Below are positions 25,745 to 33,780 of a stretch of 64,000 nucleotides of DNA, in pieces. Both the position numbers and the translations under genes were made by a program. The notes beneath the pieces were generated by a model that did not search any database, was not told the origin of the DNA, and saw nothing but the letters and a program-made list of their open reading frames with translations. The DNA is from UBA5216 sp043743335 (lineage in GTDB: Bacteria > Pseudomonadota > Gammaproteobacteria > Burkholderiales > SG8-41), in assembly GCA_043743335.1 (NCBI GenBank), contig JAYTWR010000083.1:1-64000 (forward strand). The letters are read 5' to 3'. Each line of letters starts with the position of its first letter. Positions within the stretch are counted from its first letter, which is position 1.

Positions 25745-26743
25745 TTACAAATTCAACAATTTCACCGCGTTATCCCAAACAATCTGCTGCCGTTGTTCAG
25801 CCGTCAATGATTTCACGCCATTGAGAAACCGGATCGGCTCTTCGTAGGCAATATCAAAACAGTAGTCGCTGCCCACGAGTATGCGATCTGCGCCGACGAG
25901 TTTGATGAGGTCTTCGAGCAGTTCTTCGTTGTAGCTGATGGTGTCGTAGGTGAAACGTTTGAGGTAGCTGCTGGGTGGCTTGCTGATGGTTTTGCATTCG
26001 GCACGGGTGTCGAAGCCGCGGTCGAGGCGCCCTCGCAAGGCGGTTAACACACCACCGGCGTGGGGCAGGCTGATTTCGAGTTTGGGAAAAGCATCGAGCA
26101 CACCGCCGTAGATCAAGTGTGATGCGGCGAGCGCGGTGTCGAAGGGGTTGCCGCACAGGTTAACCAAGTAAAACTGTTTCATGCGCTCGTTGTTGATCAT
26201 CATCGGGTGCAGGAAGATGGGCAAACCCAGCGCTTCGCAACGCTCGTATACCGGCCAGAAGCTGCGATCGGATAGCTCGCGATCGCGCACCGCCGTGGCA
26301 AAGTAAACGCCTTTGATGCCCGGCAGTTTGGCGGCGCGCTCCAGCTCTTTCACCGCGAGGATCGGGTTTTGCATGGGCAGACAGGCGAAGCCGATCAAAC
26401 GATCCGGGTGGGCTTGGTGTGCGGCGCTGACGGCATCGTTAAACGCCACGCATAGTTGCGCGCCCAGTTCGTCGTCGGCCCAATACACCATCGGCTGTGT
26501 GAGCGACAGAGCGTGCATGCCTACGCCTTGGCTGTCCATGATTTTGAGGCGCTCGTCGAGATCGATAAAAGTGCGCGTGATGGGGCCGGTGCGCAGATGC
26601 AGTCCAACTTGGATGAAGGTCACGCCCTTGTCGTCCACCGTGACGGTAGTGCCGCAGCGCTTGCCGTGTTGGGCGATTAAGTCAATGTAGTTCTGTGGGA
26701 AATAGTGCGCGTGGGTGTCGATGGTTTTGATGGGGGGCGGCAT
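25745..26743 (-). CDS. Amidohydrolase family protein (ACMSD-like)
   Basis: This 332-residue TIM-barrel metal-dependent hydrolase or decarboxylase has the N-terminal IDTHAHYFPQNYID (HxH), HPMMINNERMKQF, SLPHAGGVLTALRGRLDRGF, and the C-terminal aspartate in ILVGSDYCFDIAYEEP. It has no signal peptide, unlike the relative at 21392-22441. Members decarboxylate aminocarboxymuconate semialdehyde, gamma-resorcylate and similar acids; the substrate is not fixed by sequence. I used the ATG at 26743 with GGAGAA upstream rather than an earlier in-frame start. Confidence 0.9.
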   Translation of the reverse strand: MPPPIKTIDTHAHYFPQNYIDLIAQHGKRCGTTVTVDDKGVTFIQVGLHLRTGPITRTFIDLDERLKIMDSQGVGMHALSLTQPMVYWADDELGAQLCVAFNDAVSAAHQAHPDRLIGFACLPMQNPILAVKELERAAKLPGIKGVYFATAVRDRELSDRSFWPVYERCEALGLPIFLHPMMINNERMKQFYLVNLCGNPFDTALAASHLIYGGVLDAFPKLEISLPHAGGVLTALRGRLDRGFDTRAECKTISKPPSSYLKRFTYDTISYNEELLEDLIKLVGADRILVGSDYCFDIAYEEPIRFLNGVKSLTAEQRQQIVWDNAVKLLNL

Positions 26744-26757
26744 GATTTCTCCAGTCG

Positions 26758-27207
26758 CTACAGCAGCTTCGTAATAAATGCCCACTCGGCCGGATCCACC
26801 GGCGTGATGGACAGCCGGTTGCCGCGAGCGAGTATGCGCATATTGGCCAGTGGTTGGTGTTGGCGTAGTTCGTCTAGGCTGATGAGCCGCCCTTTTTTGA
26901 CAAACTTGATATCGACGTGCAACCAGCGCGGGTTATCGCGCGTGGCTTTTTCGTCGTAATACTTGTTCTTGGCGTCGAACTGGGTTTCGTCGGGGTAGGC
27001 CAGTGCGCTCACTTCCGCGATGCCAACGACACCAGGCGGCTCGCAGTTGGAGTGGTAGAACAAGATTTTGTCGCCTTTGCTCATTTGGTCGCGCATGAAG
27101 TTGCGCGCCTGATAGTTGCGTATGCCCGTCCAAGGGGTGGTTTTGTCCTTGGCAAGCATGTCGATGCTGTAAGCCTCCGGCTCCGATTTCATTAACCAGT
27201 AACGCAT
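26758..27207 (-). CDS. EVE domain-containing protein
   Basis: This 149-residue protein of the EVE family (PUA-like fold, thymocyte nuclear protein 1 relatives) starts MRYWLMKSEPEAYSIDML and has the hallmark WTGIRNYQARNFMRDQMSKG and ILFYHSNCEPPGVVGIAEV. EVE domains bind modified bases in DNA or RNA; the bacterial stand-alone form is not functionally defined. It precedes the amidohydrolase by 14 bp on the same strand, probably a chance operon partner. The 6S RNA gene lies upstream. Confidence 0.95.
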   Translation of the reverse strand: MRYWLMKSEPEAYSIDMLAKDKTTPWTGIRNYQARNFMRDQMSKGDKILFYHSNCEPPGVVGIAEVSALAYPDETQFDAKNKYYDEKATRDNPRWLHVDIKFVKKGRLISLDELRQHQPLANMRILARGNRLSITPVDPAEWAFITKLL

Positions 27208-27245
27208 GTGCCTGCTCCATAAAAAAATGCGGCCAAGCCGCATGC

Positions 27246-27280
27246 AGTTCCGAGTTCCGGGTTCCGGGTTCCGCGTTCTG
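27246..27280 (+). repeat. 7-bp tandem repeat, five units
   Basis: AGTTCCG, AGTTCCG, GGTTCCG, GGTTCCG and a degenerate CGTTCTG follow one another in the gap upstream of the EVE gene. Confidence 0.85.
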
Positions 27281-27290
27281 TTATTGGAGC

Positions 27291-27330
27291 TCCCTCACCC
27301 CCAGCCCCTCTCCCGATGGGAGAGGGGAGA
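27291..27330. repeat. REP-like hairpin related to the MITE core
   Basis: CCCCTCTCCC and GGGAGAGGGG form a perfect 10-bp stem with a 3-base loop (27305-27327), preceded by CCCTCACCCCCAG. This is the hairpin found in the elements at 41-114 and 10964-11119, but the terminal repeats are absent. Confidence 0.75.
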
Positions 27331-27374
27331 TACTAGCGGCAAAAAGTGTGATCACTTTTTACCGGGTTCACGAT

Positions 27375-27558
27375 GGGGTTCCCCCGCCTGTGCCGTCAGA
27401 CCCGTTTCTTGAGCCTAGGGCTCAAGGGGTCGCCTTCCGGATTCCTTCAGGTTCGTCCGCGTGGGACGCTCACACCGGAATCGCTAAGGTCAGCAACCGT
27501 TACATGCATATTGGCTCAAAGAAATTAAGGCCTTTACGAACACCGCAGGGGAATTTCT
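27375..27558 (-). ncRNA. ssrS: 6S RNA
   Basis: On the minus strand the 5' part reads TTCCCCTGCGGTGTTCG, then TTTGAGCCAATATGCAT, which aligns with the conserved TGAGCCGATAT region of 6S RNA. The 3' part reads GGCTCAAGAAACGGGTCTGA and CGGCACAGGCGGGGGAA and can pair back with the 5' end to give the long closing stem. The position directly downstream of zapA on the same strand is the classical ssrS context. 6S RNA binds sigma-70 RNA polymerase by mimicking an open promoter. The ends are approximate. Confidence 0.82.
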
Positions 27559-27601
27559 GAACGCGTGATGCAGGCTGTTGCGCAACGAGTCAGCTAAACC
27601 A

Positions 27602-27979
27602 TTAAAACAGTTTGCTTTGCTCCGACATCGCCTGATCGATCACCGTTTCCATGCCGTTCATTCTACGCTTGAAGCCGGCTATGTCAAAATCACCGCCGAC
27701 CTTTGCGCCCAGAAATTCGTGCGTAATGTTAAGCGCGGCCATGATGGCGATGCGCTCTAGGCCGACGATCTTGCCTTGATCGCGGATTTCTTCCATGCGC
27801 CGGTTAAGGTAATCGACGGCTTCGAGCAATCCGGCCTGCTCGTCTTCTTTGCACGCGACGCGAAAATTGCGTCCCATGATAGTGATTTGCAGACCCTTGC
27901 TGTCTTTGGCCTCATTGGAACCACTGGTGCCACTGGTACCACTGGTACCACTGGTACCACTGGCGTCGGCAGCGCTCAT
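27602..27979 (-). CDS. zapA: Cell division protein ZapA with a repeat-bearing N-terminal extension
   Basis: ZapA cross-links FtsZ filaments at the division ring. Residues about 29-125 are a normal ZapA: ITIMGRNFRVACKEDEQAGL, LLEAVDYLNRRMEEIRDQ, and GLERIAIMAALNITHEFL. The first 28 residues are unusual: four TSG tripeptides in a row within MSAADASGTSG..., encoded by a 9-bp tandem repeat. The start overlaps the upstream ZapB-like gene by 4 bases. A downstream start after the repeat is not available without losing beta-strand residues, so the repeat is probably translated. Confidence 0.93.
   Translation of the reverse strand: MSAADASGTSGTSGTSGTSGSNEAKDSKGLQITIMGRNFRVACKEDEQAGLLEAVDYLNRRMEEIRDQGKIVGLERIAIMAALNITHEFLGAKVGGDFDIAGFKRRMNGMETVIDQAMSEQSKLF
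27920..27964 (+). repeat. 9-bp tandem repeat inside zapA, five units
   Basis: ACCACTGGT-type units occur five times (27920, 27929, 27938, 27947 and 27956); three are identical except at one end. A change in unit number would lengthen or shorten the ZapA N-terminus in frame. Confidence 0.93.
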
Positions 27980-28176
27980 GCGGTTTCTTCGGGGATTTGT
28001 TGCAGCAAGGCTTCGAGGCGCGCCGTGGCCGCGTTAATTTTTTCGTCGAGCGCGCGAGCGGTGTTGAGCCCCGCCGCAACATCCTGGCGCAATTGATGGT
28101 TTTCTGCGCGCAGCCGATGGCATAGCGACACCAACTGCGCGAGTTTGTCTTCGAGCGATTTGAGTTCCGCTTCCAT
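27976..28176 (-). CDS. ZapB-like short coiled-coil protein
   Basis: This 66-residue protein is almost entirely a heptad coiled coil (MEAELKSLEDKLAQLVSLCH, then RLRAENHQLRQDVAAGL). That matches the small ZapB-like proteins encoded just before zapA in many beta- and gammaproteobacteria, thought to assist Z-ring assembly. The start at 28176 gives the typical MEAE... beginning; an in-frame start 12 codons upstream exists but is less protein-like. It overlaps zapA by 4 bases. Confidence 0.85.
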   Translation of the reverse strand: MEAELKSLEDKLAQLVSLCHRLRAENHQLRQDVAAGLNTARALDEKINAATARLEALLQQIPEETA

Positions 28177-28337
28177 GCGCGCACTATAAGTGGGAAAACT
28201 CCATGGAGTCAATTACTAACAGCTAAAACTGAATGTAGTTTCGCGCTTGTGGCGCTAGCAGCGCCAGACGAAAGCGTGTGCTAATATCGCGCTGTCTACG
28301 CAATTCGTGTTCCGTACACGAGTCTTGCCGCGACACG

Positions 28338-28571
28338 GCAACAGGTGCTGGCGTTTCACGCGAAACGTCAGTTAAACGGGAAGCCGGTGCGAATAATAAG
28401 TGTTTAAAATCAAATACTTATAGTTCAAAGCCAGCGCTGCCCCCGCAACGGTCAATGAACGCGAACGCTGTGCGATTTTTGCATGGTCGCCGCAGCGATG
28501 TGCCAACCAGCCACTGTGAGTTCGCTCATGGGAAGGCGGCCCATCGTAGTTCATGAGCCCGTATACCGGCC
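28338..28571 (+). promoter_or_regulatory. Cobalamin riboswitch
   Basis: Conserved blocks appear in order: ACAGGTGCTG, GTTAAACGGGAAGCCGGTG, CAGCGCTGCCCCCGCAACGG, CCACTGTGAG, ATGGGAAGGC and GAGCCCGTATACCGGCC. It ends about 160 bp before a TonB-receptor start, as expected for cobalamin control of a B12 receptor. A 36-base AT-rich hairpin is inserted between the GCCGGTGCGAA and CCAGCGCTGCC blocks. Confidence 0.93.
28401..28421 (-). repeat. Dispersed AT-rich 20-mer inside the riboswitch
   Basis: The minus strand reads ATAAGTATTTGATTTTAAAC, a variant of the motif. With flanking bases, the plus strand folds into a hairpin of ATAAGTGTTT against AAATACTTAT. Confidence 0.8.
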
Positions 28572-28731
28572 TTAGCCGATGGATGGAAACGCTGCGGGGA
28601 TGCGGCGAACCGGATCGTTTGGGACGCATGGCGAGTTGTGCTGTTCCCAAGCGCTTTGTGGTCATTTCCCTGAGGTGTTTCCGGTGCGTTTATTTGCGCG
28701 CGGCGGGCGCGCTCCACTATTTGGGGATTGT

Positions 28732-30831
28732 ATGACACGTCACAAAACCATCGCCGCAGCCGTGCTTGCGGCACTCAACAGCTATACCTTGGCCGTTCAT
28801 TCAGCGACGGCCGCCGAGCCACCCATCGCGGCAGGCCCGCCGGTGATCGTCACCACCACGCGTTTTGCCGAATCCGCAGCGGTGATGTCGCCGGGCGTGA
28901 CCGTGATTACGGCGGAAGACATCCGTAACAGCGCGGCCAAAACGGTGCCCGATTTGCTGGCGCAGCAGGCCGGCGTTAACGTGCGCGACCTGTTCGGCAA
29001 CAACGCCGCCAGTACCACCGTCGATATGCGCGGCTTTGGCGCGAGCGGCACGCTAAATACGTTGATTCTCGTCGATGGCCGGCGCGTGAGCGATGTGGAT
29101 TTATCCGGCGTGCAATGGTCGGCAGTGCCTTTGAGCGCGATTGAGCGCATTGAAGTCGTGCGCGGCGGCGGCGCGGTGCTGTATGGCGACGGCGCAAGCG
29201 CTGGCGTAATCAACATCATCACGCGCTCGCCGATGTCACAACCGAGCAGCGTTACGGTTGAAGGCCGTTACGGTGCCTACGACACACGTGAGATTCAATT
29301 GCGCGGCAACTACGCCGGCAAAGATGTAGGCTTTAGCCTGCAAGCGGGCGATCTCACATCACGCGGCTTCCGTGACAATAACCGCAACCGGCAACACAAC
29401 GCGGCGGCTGATTTGTATTGGCTAACCGGCATTGGCGAATTCACCCTAAAGCTCGCAGCCGACCGCCAAGGCATACGCTTGCCTGGCGCGCGCCAAGTAC
29501 AGCCGAGCGCCAACGTCAACCAGCCGGCAACCGACCGGCGCGGCGCGCAAACCCCGCTGGATTACGCCACGCGCGATGGCGACCGGGCGGCGTTGGATTG
29601 GCGTATCACCACCGGCTTTGGCGAAATCAACTTAAGCGGCGGCTGGCGTGGCAAGGAGCAAACGTCGTATTTTGATTTCGGCGGCTTTCCGAATTACCGC
29701 ATTGCCGATCTGAATGTGTTGTCGCTCACCCCGCGCGTCAAAATCACCACGCCGCTGGCGGGGCATGCCAACACTTTCATCGCGGGCATCGATTGGTATC
29801 GCTGGGATTACCGTTTGCTGCAATCCAATTTGCCGGGCAACGTTACACGCCCGATCAACACGGTTGAATCGGATCAAACCAACCGTGCGTTCTACCTGCG
29901 GGATACCTTCCAGTTGACCGAACGCGCTGCACTCGAAGGCGGCTATCGGCAAGAGCGCGTGAGCATCACCGCACGCGACCGTTACGACGCCACCGCGCCC
30001 GGCGGCGCATTCGGTTCCGGCGCGCCAGCGGCATCGCAAAGCAACACCGGCCGCGCCTATGAGGCCGGCCTGCGCTATCAGTTGGCGTCGCAAACCACGC
30101 TCAACGTCAAAACCGGCAGCAGTTTCCGCTTTGCCAACGTGGATGAAATTTACGAATTCAATGCCGCATTTAATCGTCAGTTTCAGTTCTTGCGCCCGCA
30201 ACGCGCGCGCACGCACGAGCTGGGCATCGAAACGCGCGGCTCGGCAGGGCGCATGCGCGCTTCTGTGTTCAGCATGGATGTCAAAGACGAAATCCATCTC
30301 GACCCCTTCACCAACGGCATCGGCAACACCAACCTGCCGCCGTCACGCCGCCGTGGTTTGGAGTTGGACGGCCAATGGCGCGCGACACAAACCGTCACGC
30401 TGGGCGCGGCCTACACCTTCATCGACGCCAGGTTTCTCGAAGGCGTGCTGCCGGGCGGTTTTCCGATGCTTAATGTATCGGTGGCCGGCAAAGCCGTGCC
30501 GCTGGTGCCGCGCCACAAGTTCACCACCAGCGCGTCGTGGGCGATTAACGCGAACACGCAATTGTCGGCGGTGGCCAATCACGTCGGTGCGCAATTCATG
30601 GACAACGACGAAGGCAATACGCTGGGCGTGAAAATCCCCGCTTACACCGTCGTCGATCTGAAACTGACCTATCGCCATGGCCCATGGCGCGTGGGTGGCG
30701 CGATTAACAACCTGTTCGGCGAGAAATATTACAACTACGCCGTGCGCAGCCAGTTTGTGGTGGACCGCTATAACGTATATCCGTTGCCGGAGCGGAATGC
30801 TTCGGTTTATGCGGCTTATGAGTTTAGGTAA
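28732..30831 (+). CDS. btuB: TonB-dependent outer-membrane receptor (vitamin B12-type)
   Basis: The 699-residue protein has a signal peptide (about 29 residues, ending TAAEP) and a short TonB-box-like VIVTTTRF. Next come a plug domain (VTVITAEDIRNSAAKTVPDL, DMRGFGASGTLNTLILVDGR, IERIEVVRGGGAVLYGDGAS) and a 22-strand barrel ending in the expected aromatic-containing AYEFR. The cobalamin riboswitch upstream identifies the ligand as cobalamin or a corrinoid; sequence alone would only say TonB receptor. I chose the ATG at 28732 with TTGGGGATTGT before it. Its stop overlaps a copy of the dispersed motif. Confidence 0.9.
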   Translation: MTRHKTIAAAVLAALNSYTLAVHSATAAEPPIAAGPPVIVTTTRFAESAAVMSPGVTVITAEDIRNSAAKTVPDLLAQQAGVNVRDLFGNNAASTTVDMRGFGASGTLNTLILVDGRRVSDVDLSGVQWSAVPLSAIERIEVVRGGGAVLYGDGASAGVINIITRSPMSQPSSVTVEGRYGAYDTREIQLRGNYAGKDVGFSLQAGDLTSRGFRDNNRNRQHNAAADLYWLTGIGEFTLKLAADRQGIRLPGARQVQPSANVNQPATDRRGAQTPLDYATRDGDRAALDWRITTGFGEINLSGGWRGKEQTSYFDFGGFPNYRIADLNVLSLTPRVKITTPLAGHANTFIAGIDWYRWDYRLLQSNLPGNVTRPINTVESDQTNRAFYLRDTFQLTERAALEGGYRQERVSITARDRYDATAPGGAFGSGAPAASQSNTGRAYEAGLRYQLASQTTLNVKTGSSFRFANVDEIYEFNAAFNRQFQFLRPQRARTHELGIETRGSAGRMRASVFSMDVKDEIHLDPFTNGIGNTNLPPSRRRGLELDGQWRATQTVTLGAAYTFIDARFLEGVLPGGFPMLNVSVAGKAVPLVPRHKFTTSASWAINANTQLSAVANHVGAQFMDNDEGNTLGVKIPAYTVVDLKLTYRHGPWRVGGAINNLFGEKYYNYAVRSQFVVDRYNVYPLPERNASVYAAYEFR

Positions 30832-30848
30832 CTCATTGATTTATAACA
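30828..30848 (+). repeat. Dispersed AT-rich 20-mer overlapping the receptor stop
   Basis: GTAACTCATTGATTTATAAC provides the TAA that ends the TonB receptor gene. Confidence 0.75.
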
Positions 30849-30865
30849 ACTAATATCCAACAACT

Positions 30866-30888
30866 CAGGCGGTGTTCCACGCCGCCTG
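30866..30888 (+). terminator. Possible terminator hairpin after the TonB receptor
   Basis: CAGGCGG and CCGCCTG can form a 7-bp stem 35 bp after the stop. The following AAAATTGG has no U-run on the plus strand, so intrinsic termination is doubtful. Confidence 0.3.
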
Positions 30889-30951
30889 AAAATTGGGGAA
30901 TCTCGCACCCAACGGCCGCTTGCAGAAATCGTCCGTGACGCTTAACCTGTT

Positions 30952-30967
30952 CATGTTAGCTAACATG
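30952..30967. promoter_or_regulatory. Perfect 16-bp palindrome, likely toxin-antitoxin operator relic
   Basis: CATGTTAGCTAACATG is fully self-complementary and lies at the head of the PIN-toxin remnant. Palindromes of this type serve as autoregulatory operators of antitoxins. No antitoxin gene remains here. Confidence 0.45.
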
Positions 30968-31293
30968 TCGAGCGCAGTCATGAATTATTTTCATCCCCCG
31001 AGGCGTTGCGCGAATTGCAAATCGTTTTGTCGCGACCAAAATTTGAAGCTTGGCAGCCGTTAGGCCAGCGTCTTATGTGGATGAAGTTCTATGTGTCTGC
31101 TGTGGCCCTGATCGAACCCCAAGAAAAAGTCCCGGATTGCCGCGACAGCAAGGACAACAAATTTCTGGAACTGGCGCTTGCGGCCAAGGCGGATATTCTG
31201 GTTTCGAGTGATGCGCATTTGCTAGAGCTTCACCCGTTTCGCGGGGTTGATATTGTTGGCTTGCGGGAATTGAAGGGGCCGCTTTTGGTATGA
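30964..31293 (+). pseudogene. PIN-domain toxin of the TIGR00305 type, N-terminally truncated
   Basis: From an in-frame stop at 30961 the frame reads HELFSSPEALRELQIVLSRP, VPDCRDSKDNKFLELALAAK and ADILVSSDAHLLELHPFRGV. This is the C-terminal two-thirds of a PIN endoribonuclease, with the conserved RDxKDNKFLELALAA and LVSxDxHLL acidic motifs. The N-terminal DTNV strand (about 35-40 residues) is missing. A TTG at 31006 could start a 95-residue product lacking one catalytic Asp. Confidence 0.78.
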
Positions 31294-31333
31294 ACATCGC
31301 CTCTTGCTATATCTTGCCTCGTAGCAATCGCGC

Positions 31334-31603
31334 TTACGCCGCCGCTGGCAACGCCCGCTGAAACCGCCCTTCAAAAATGCCGCGCACGGTGATGTCTTCA
31401 TCCAGTTCTTCCCAGCGCAAGGCGTAGCCGTTTAGCCGCAACGTCACTTTTTGCAACTGCTCGTTTGTGGCTTGGCTCAGACGGTCGAAGCGGTCAGCGG
31501 GGAATCCCAACTGGCGTCCATCGGTAAGCTCAACGAACACGGTGCGGCGATCAACCCACACGCGGGAGGCCAGTACTTCAATTTCGGCGGCGGTGGAATT
31601 CAT
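31334..31603 (-). CDS. DUF2442 domain protein
   Basis: An 89-residue protein with the DUF2442 pattern VWVDRRTVFVELTDGRQLGF, PADRFDRLSQATNEQ and LRWEELDEDITVRGIFEG. The family is often encoded with a DUF4160 partner, as here (26-base overlap with the upstream gene), and the pairs are suspected toxin-antitoxin-like modules. No activity is established. Confidence 0.85.
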   Translation of the reverse strand: MNSTAAEIEVLASRVWVDRRTVFVELTDGRQLGFPADRFDRLSQATNEQLQKVTLRLNGYALRWEELDEDITVRGIFEGRFQRALPAAA

Positions 31604-31820
31604 CGTATTTTCCTTTCAAAAAGGTTCGATGCTCAAAAACCAAGCGTTCAATTTTGCGCACCTCGGCTGCGGGAACATGGATGCTGCGCGCCAAGGTTAC
31701 CGGGTCGAGCCAAAACTTGCATTCACCGTCGCCAATATCCACATGGATATGCGCCGGCTCGTCGCCTTCGTCTGAATAGAAATGAAATCGATACGGACCG
31801 ATACGCAGAACTGTAGGCAT
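31578..31820 (-). CDS. DUF4160 domain protein
   Basis: The 80-residue protein carries the family signature MPTVLRIGPYRFHFYSDEGD followed by EPAHIHVDIGDGECKFWLDP. It is transcribed ahead of, and overlaps, the DUF2442 gene. No clear RBS is visible before the ATG. The biochemical role is unknown; the conserved HIHV histidines are a family mark. Confidence 0.88.
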   Translation of the reverse strand: MPTVLRIGPYRFHFYSDEGDEPAHIHVDIGDGECKFWLDPVTLARSIHVPAAEVRKIERLVFEHRTFLKGKYDEFHRRRN

Positions 31821-32007
31821 GAAACTATGCTACTGCACGGTGGATAGTTCGTCTATGCAAGGTGTACGGCGGGCGGGTATGCCTTGCGGCGGAAGACGCT
31901 GCGCTTTTCCGCCCTAGGGTACATTGGGCTGCGGTTGCGCGATCCGACGCACAGAATTCATCGCTAAGTTCTTGAATTAAAATCAAAAATTTGCTACCGT
32001 TCGACAG

Positions 32008-33780
32008 GTGACCGCCCCCGCCCGAACGCCCTCCCGCATCTCCAGCACCGATTTATACCTGCGCCTGTTGCGCTATGTCGCGCCGTATCGCCGCGTGTTT
32101 GCGGTGGCGATTGTGGGTGCCGTTTTGGTGGCGCTGACTGAAGCGGCGCTGCCGGCTGTCATGAAGCCGCTGTTCGATGGGGTGTTTGTCGAGCGGGATG
32201 CAGCGGCGATTCGCTGGATGCCGCTGGTGATTATTGGCCTGTTTCTGGTGCGCGGGCTGGCGGAATATGCGGCAACCTATTGCATGGCTTGGGTGGGCAA
32301 CCGGCTGGTCATGGATTTGCGCGCGCAGATGTTTGCGCGGCTGCTCGAATTGCCGACGCCGTATTACGACGAGCAGGCTTCCGGTAATTTGATTTCGAAA
32401 CTCACCTTTGACGTGACACAAGTCACCGCCGCCGCGACCAGTGTGCTGGTGGCGGTTTTCAAGGATGGCGTGGCGATTATCGGTTTGCTCGGCTGGATGT
32501 TCTGGCTCAACTGGAAACTCACGTTGTTGTCGCTGCTAATGACGCCGCTGATTATTTTGATTGTGCGGCTGGTGAGCATCCGCCTGCGTAACACCAGCCG
32601 CGATGTGCAAACGGCGATGGGCGAAGTCACACAGGTGATTCAAGAGGCGATTGAGGGCCACAAAATCGTCAAGCTCTACGGCGGGCAGGCGTATGAAGCG
32701 GGCCGCTTTGAAAAGGAAACCAATCGCGTGCGGCGCTTTTTGATGAAGCAGGCGGCCGCGGCGGCAACCAGCGTGCCGTTTGTGCAACTGGTGGCGGCCA
32801 GCGCGCTGGCGGCGATGATTTTTTTTGCCACGCGCGATGCGTCGATTACCGTCGGCAGCTTTGTTTCTTTTTTGACCGCGATGCTGATGTTGACTGCGCC
32901 GTTAAAGCGCGTCACCAGTGTGAACGAACCGCTGCAGCGCGGGCTGGCCGCGGCAGAAAGCGTGTTTTCGTTGCTGGATCAGCCGGGTGAACGCGACACG
33001 GGCACGGTGCACATTGAACGGGCGCGTGGTGAATTATTGTTTGAAAACATATACTTACGTTACGAAGGCGCCGAGCAACCCGCGCTGGGTGGCGTCCACC
33101 TCAACATCGCGCCGGGCGAAACCGTAGCGCTGGTGGGCGCGTCGGGCGCGGGCAAATCGACGGTGGCTAACTTGGTGCCGTGTTTTTACCGGCCCACATC
33201 AGGGCGCGTGTTGCTGGACGGGCACGATCTGGCAAACTTGAAGCTCGCCAGCCTGCGCGCCAACATCGCGCTGGTAAGTCAGGACGTGGTGCTGTTCAAC
33301 GATTCGGTGGCGGCGAACATTGCGTACGGCGCAATGAATACCGCAACCGAAGCCGCCATCAAAGCCGCCGCCGATGCTGCGCACGCCACCGAGTTCATCA
33401 CGCAAATGCCGCAGGGCTTCGCCACCATCGTCGGCGAAAACGGCGTCAAACTGTCCGGCGGGCAACGGCAGCGGTTGGCAATTGCGCGCGCGCTGCTGAA
33501 AAACGCGCCGGTGCTGGTGCTGGACGAAGCCACCTCGGCGCTGGATTCAGAATCGGAGCGTCACGTGCAAGCCGCGCTCGACGCCTTGATGAAAGGCCGC
33601 ACCACGCTCGTCATCGCCCATCGTTTGTCGACGGTGGAAAACGCGAATCGCATTGTGGTGCTCGACAAGGGGCGCATTGTGGAGATCGGCACACATCGCG
33701 AGCTGCTTGCGCTGGACGGGTTTTACGCCAAGCTGTATCAAATTCAGTTTTCCAGTCAGGCTGGCCATGCTGCTGCGTGA
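32008..33780 (+). CDS. msbA: MsbA-type lipid A/lipid ABC exporter
   Basis: This 590-residue half-transporter has six membrane helices (residues about 30-320) fused to an ATPase domain with Walker A GASGAGKST (377-385), signature LSGGQRQRLAIARAL, Walker B VLVLDEATSALD and an H-loop AHRLST. MsbA flips lipid A-core across the inner membrane. The start is GTG, with little Shine-Dalgarno. It opens the glycan gene block and overlaps the next gene by 14 bases. No lpxK is present here, although it often follows msbA; the exported lipid could be another glycolipid. Confidence 0.92.
   Translation: MTAPARTPSRISSTDLYLRLLRYVAPYRRVFAVAIVGAVLVALTEAALPAVMKPLFDGVFVERDAAAIRWMPLVIIGLFLVRGLAEYAATYCMAWVGNRLVMDLRAQMFARLLELPTPYYDEQASGNLISKLTFDVTQVTAAATSVLVAVFKDGVAIIGLLGWMFWLNWKLTLLSLLMTPLIILIVRLVSIRLRNTSRDVQTAMGEVTQVIQEAIEGHKIVKLYGGQAYEAGRFEKETNRVRRFLMKQAAAAATSVPFVQLVAASALAAMIFFATRDASITVGSFVSFLTAMLMLTAPLKRVTSVNEPLQRGLAAAESVFSLLDQPGERDTGTVHIERARGELLFENIYLRYEGAEQPALGGVHLNIAPGETVALVGASGAGKSTVANLVPCFYRPTSGRVLLDGHDLANLKLASLRANIALVSQDVVLFNDSVAANIAYGAMNTATEAAIKAAADAAHATEFITQMPQGFATIVGENGVKLSGGQRQRLAIARALLKNAPVLVLDEATSALDSESERHVQAALDALMKGRTTLVIAHRLSTVENANRIVVLDKGRIVEIGTHRELLALDGFYAKLYQIQFSSQAGHAAA

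Noticed and set aside
28351..28368. GTTTCACGCGAAAC resembles a parS site
   Set aside because: It has one mismatch in the core, is 23 kb from the other sites, and forms a required stem of the cobalamin riboswitch.
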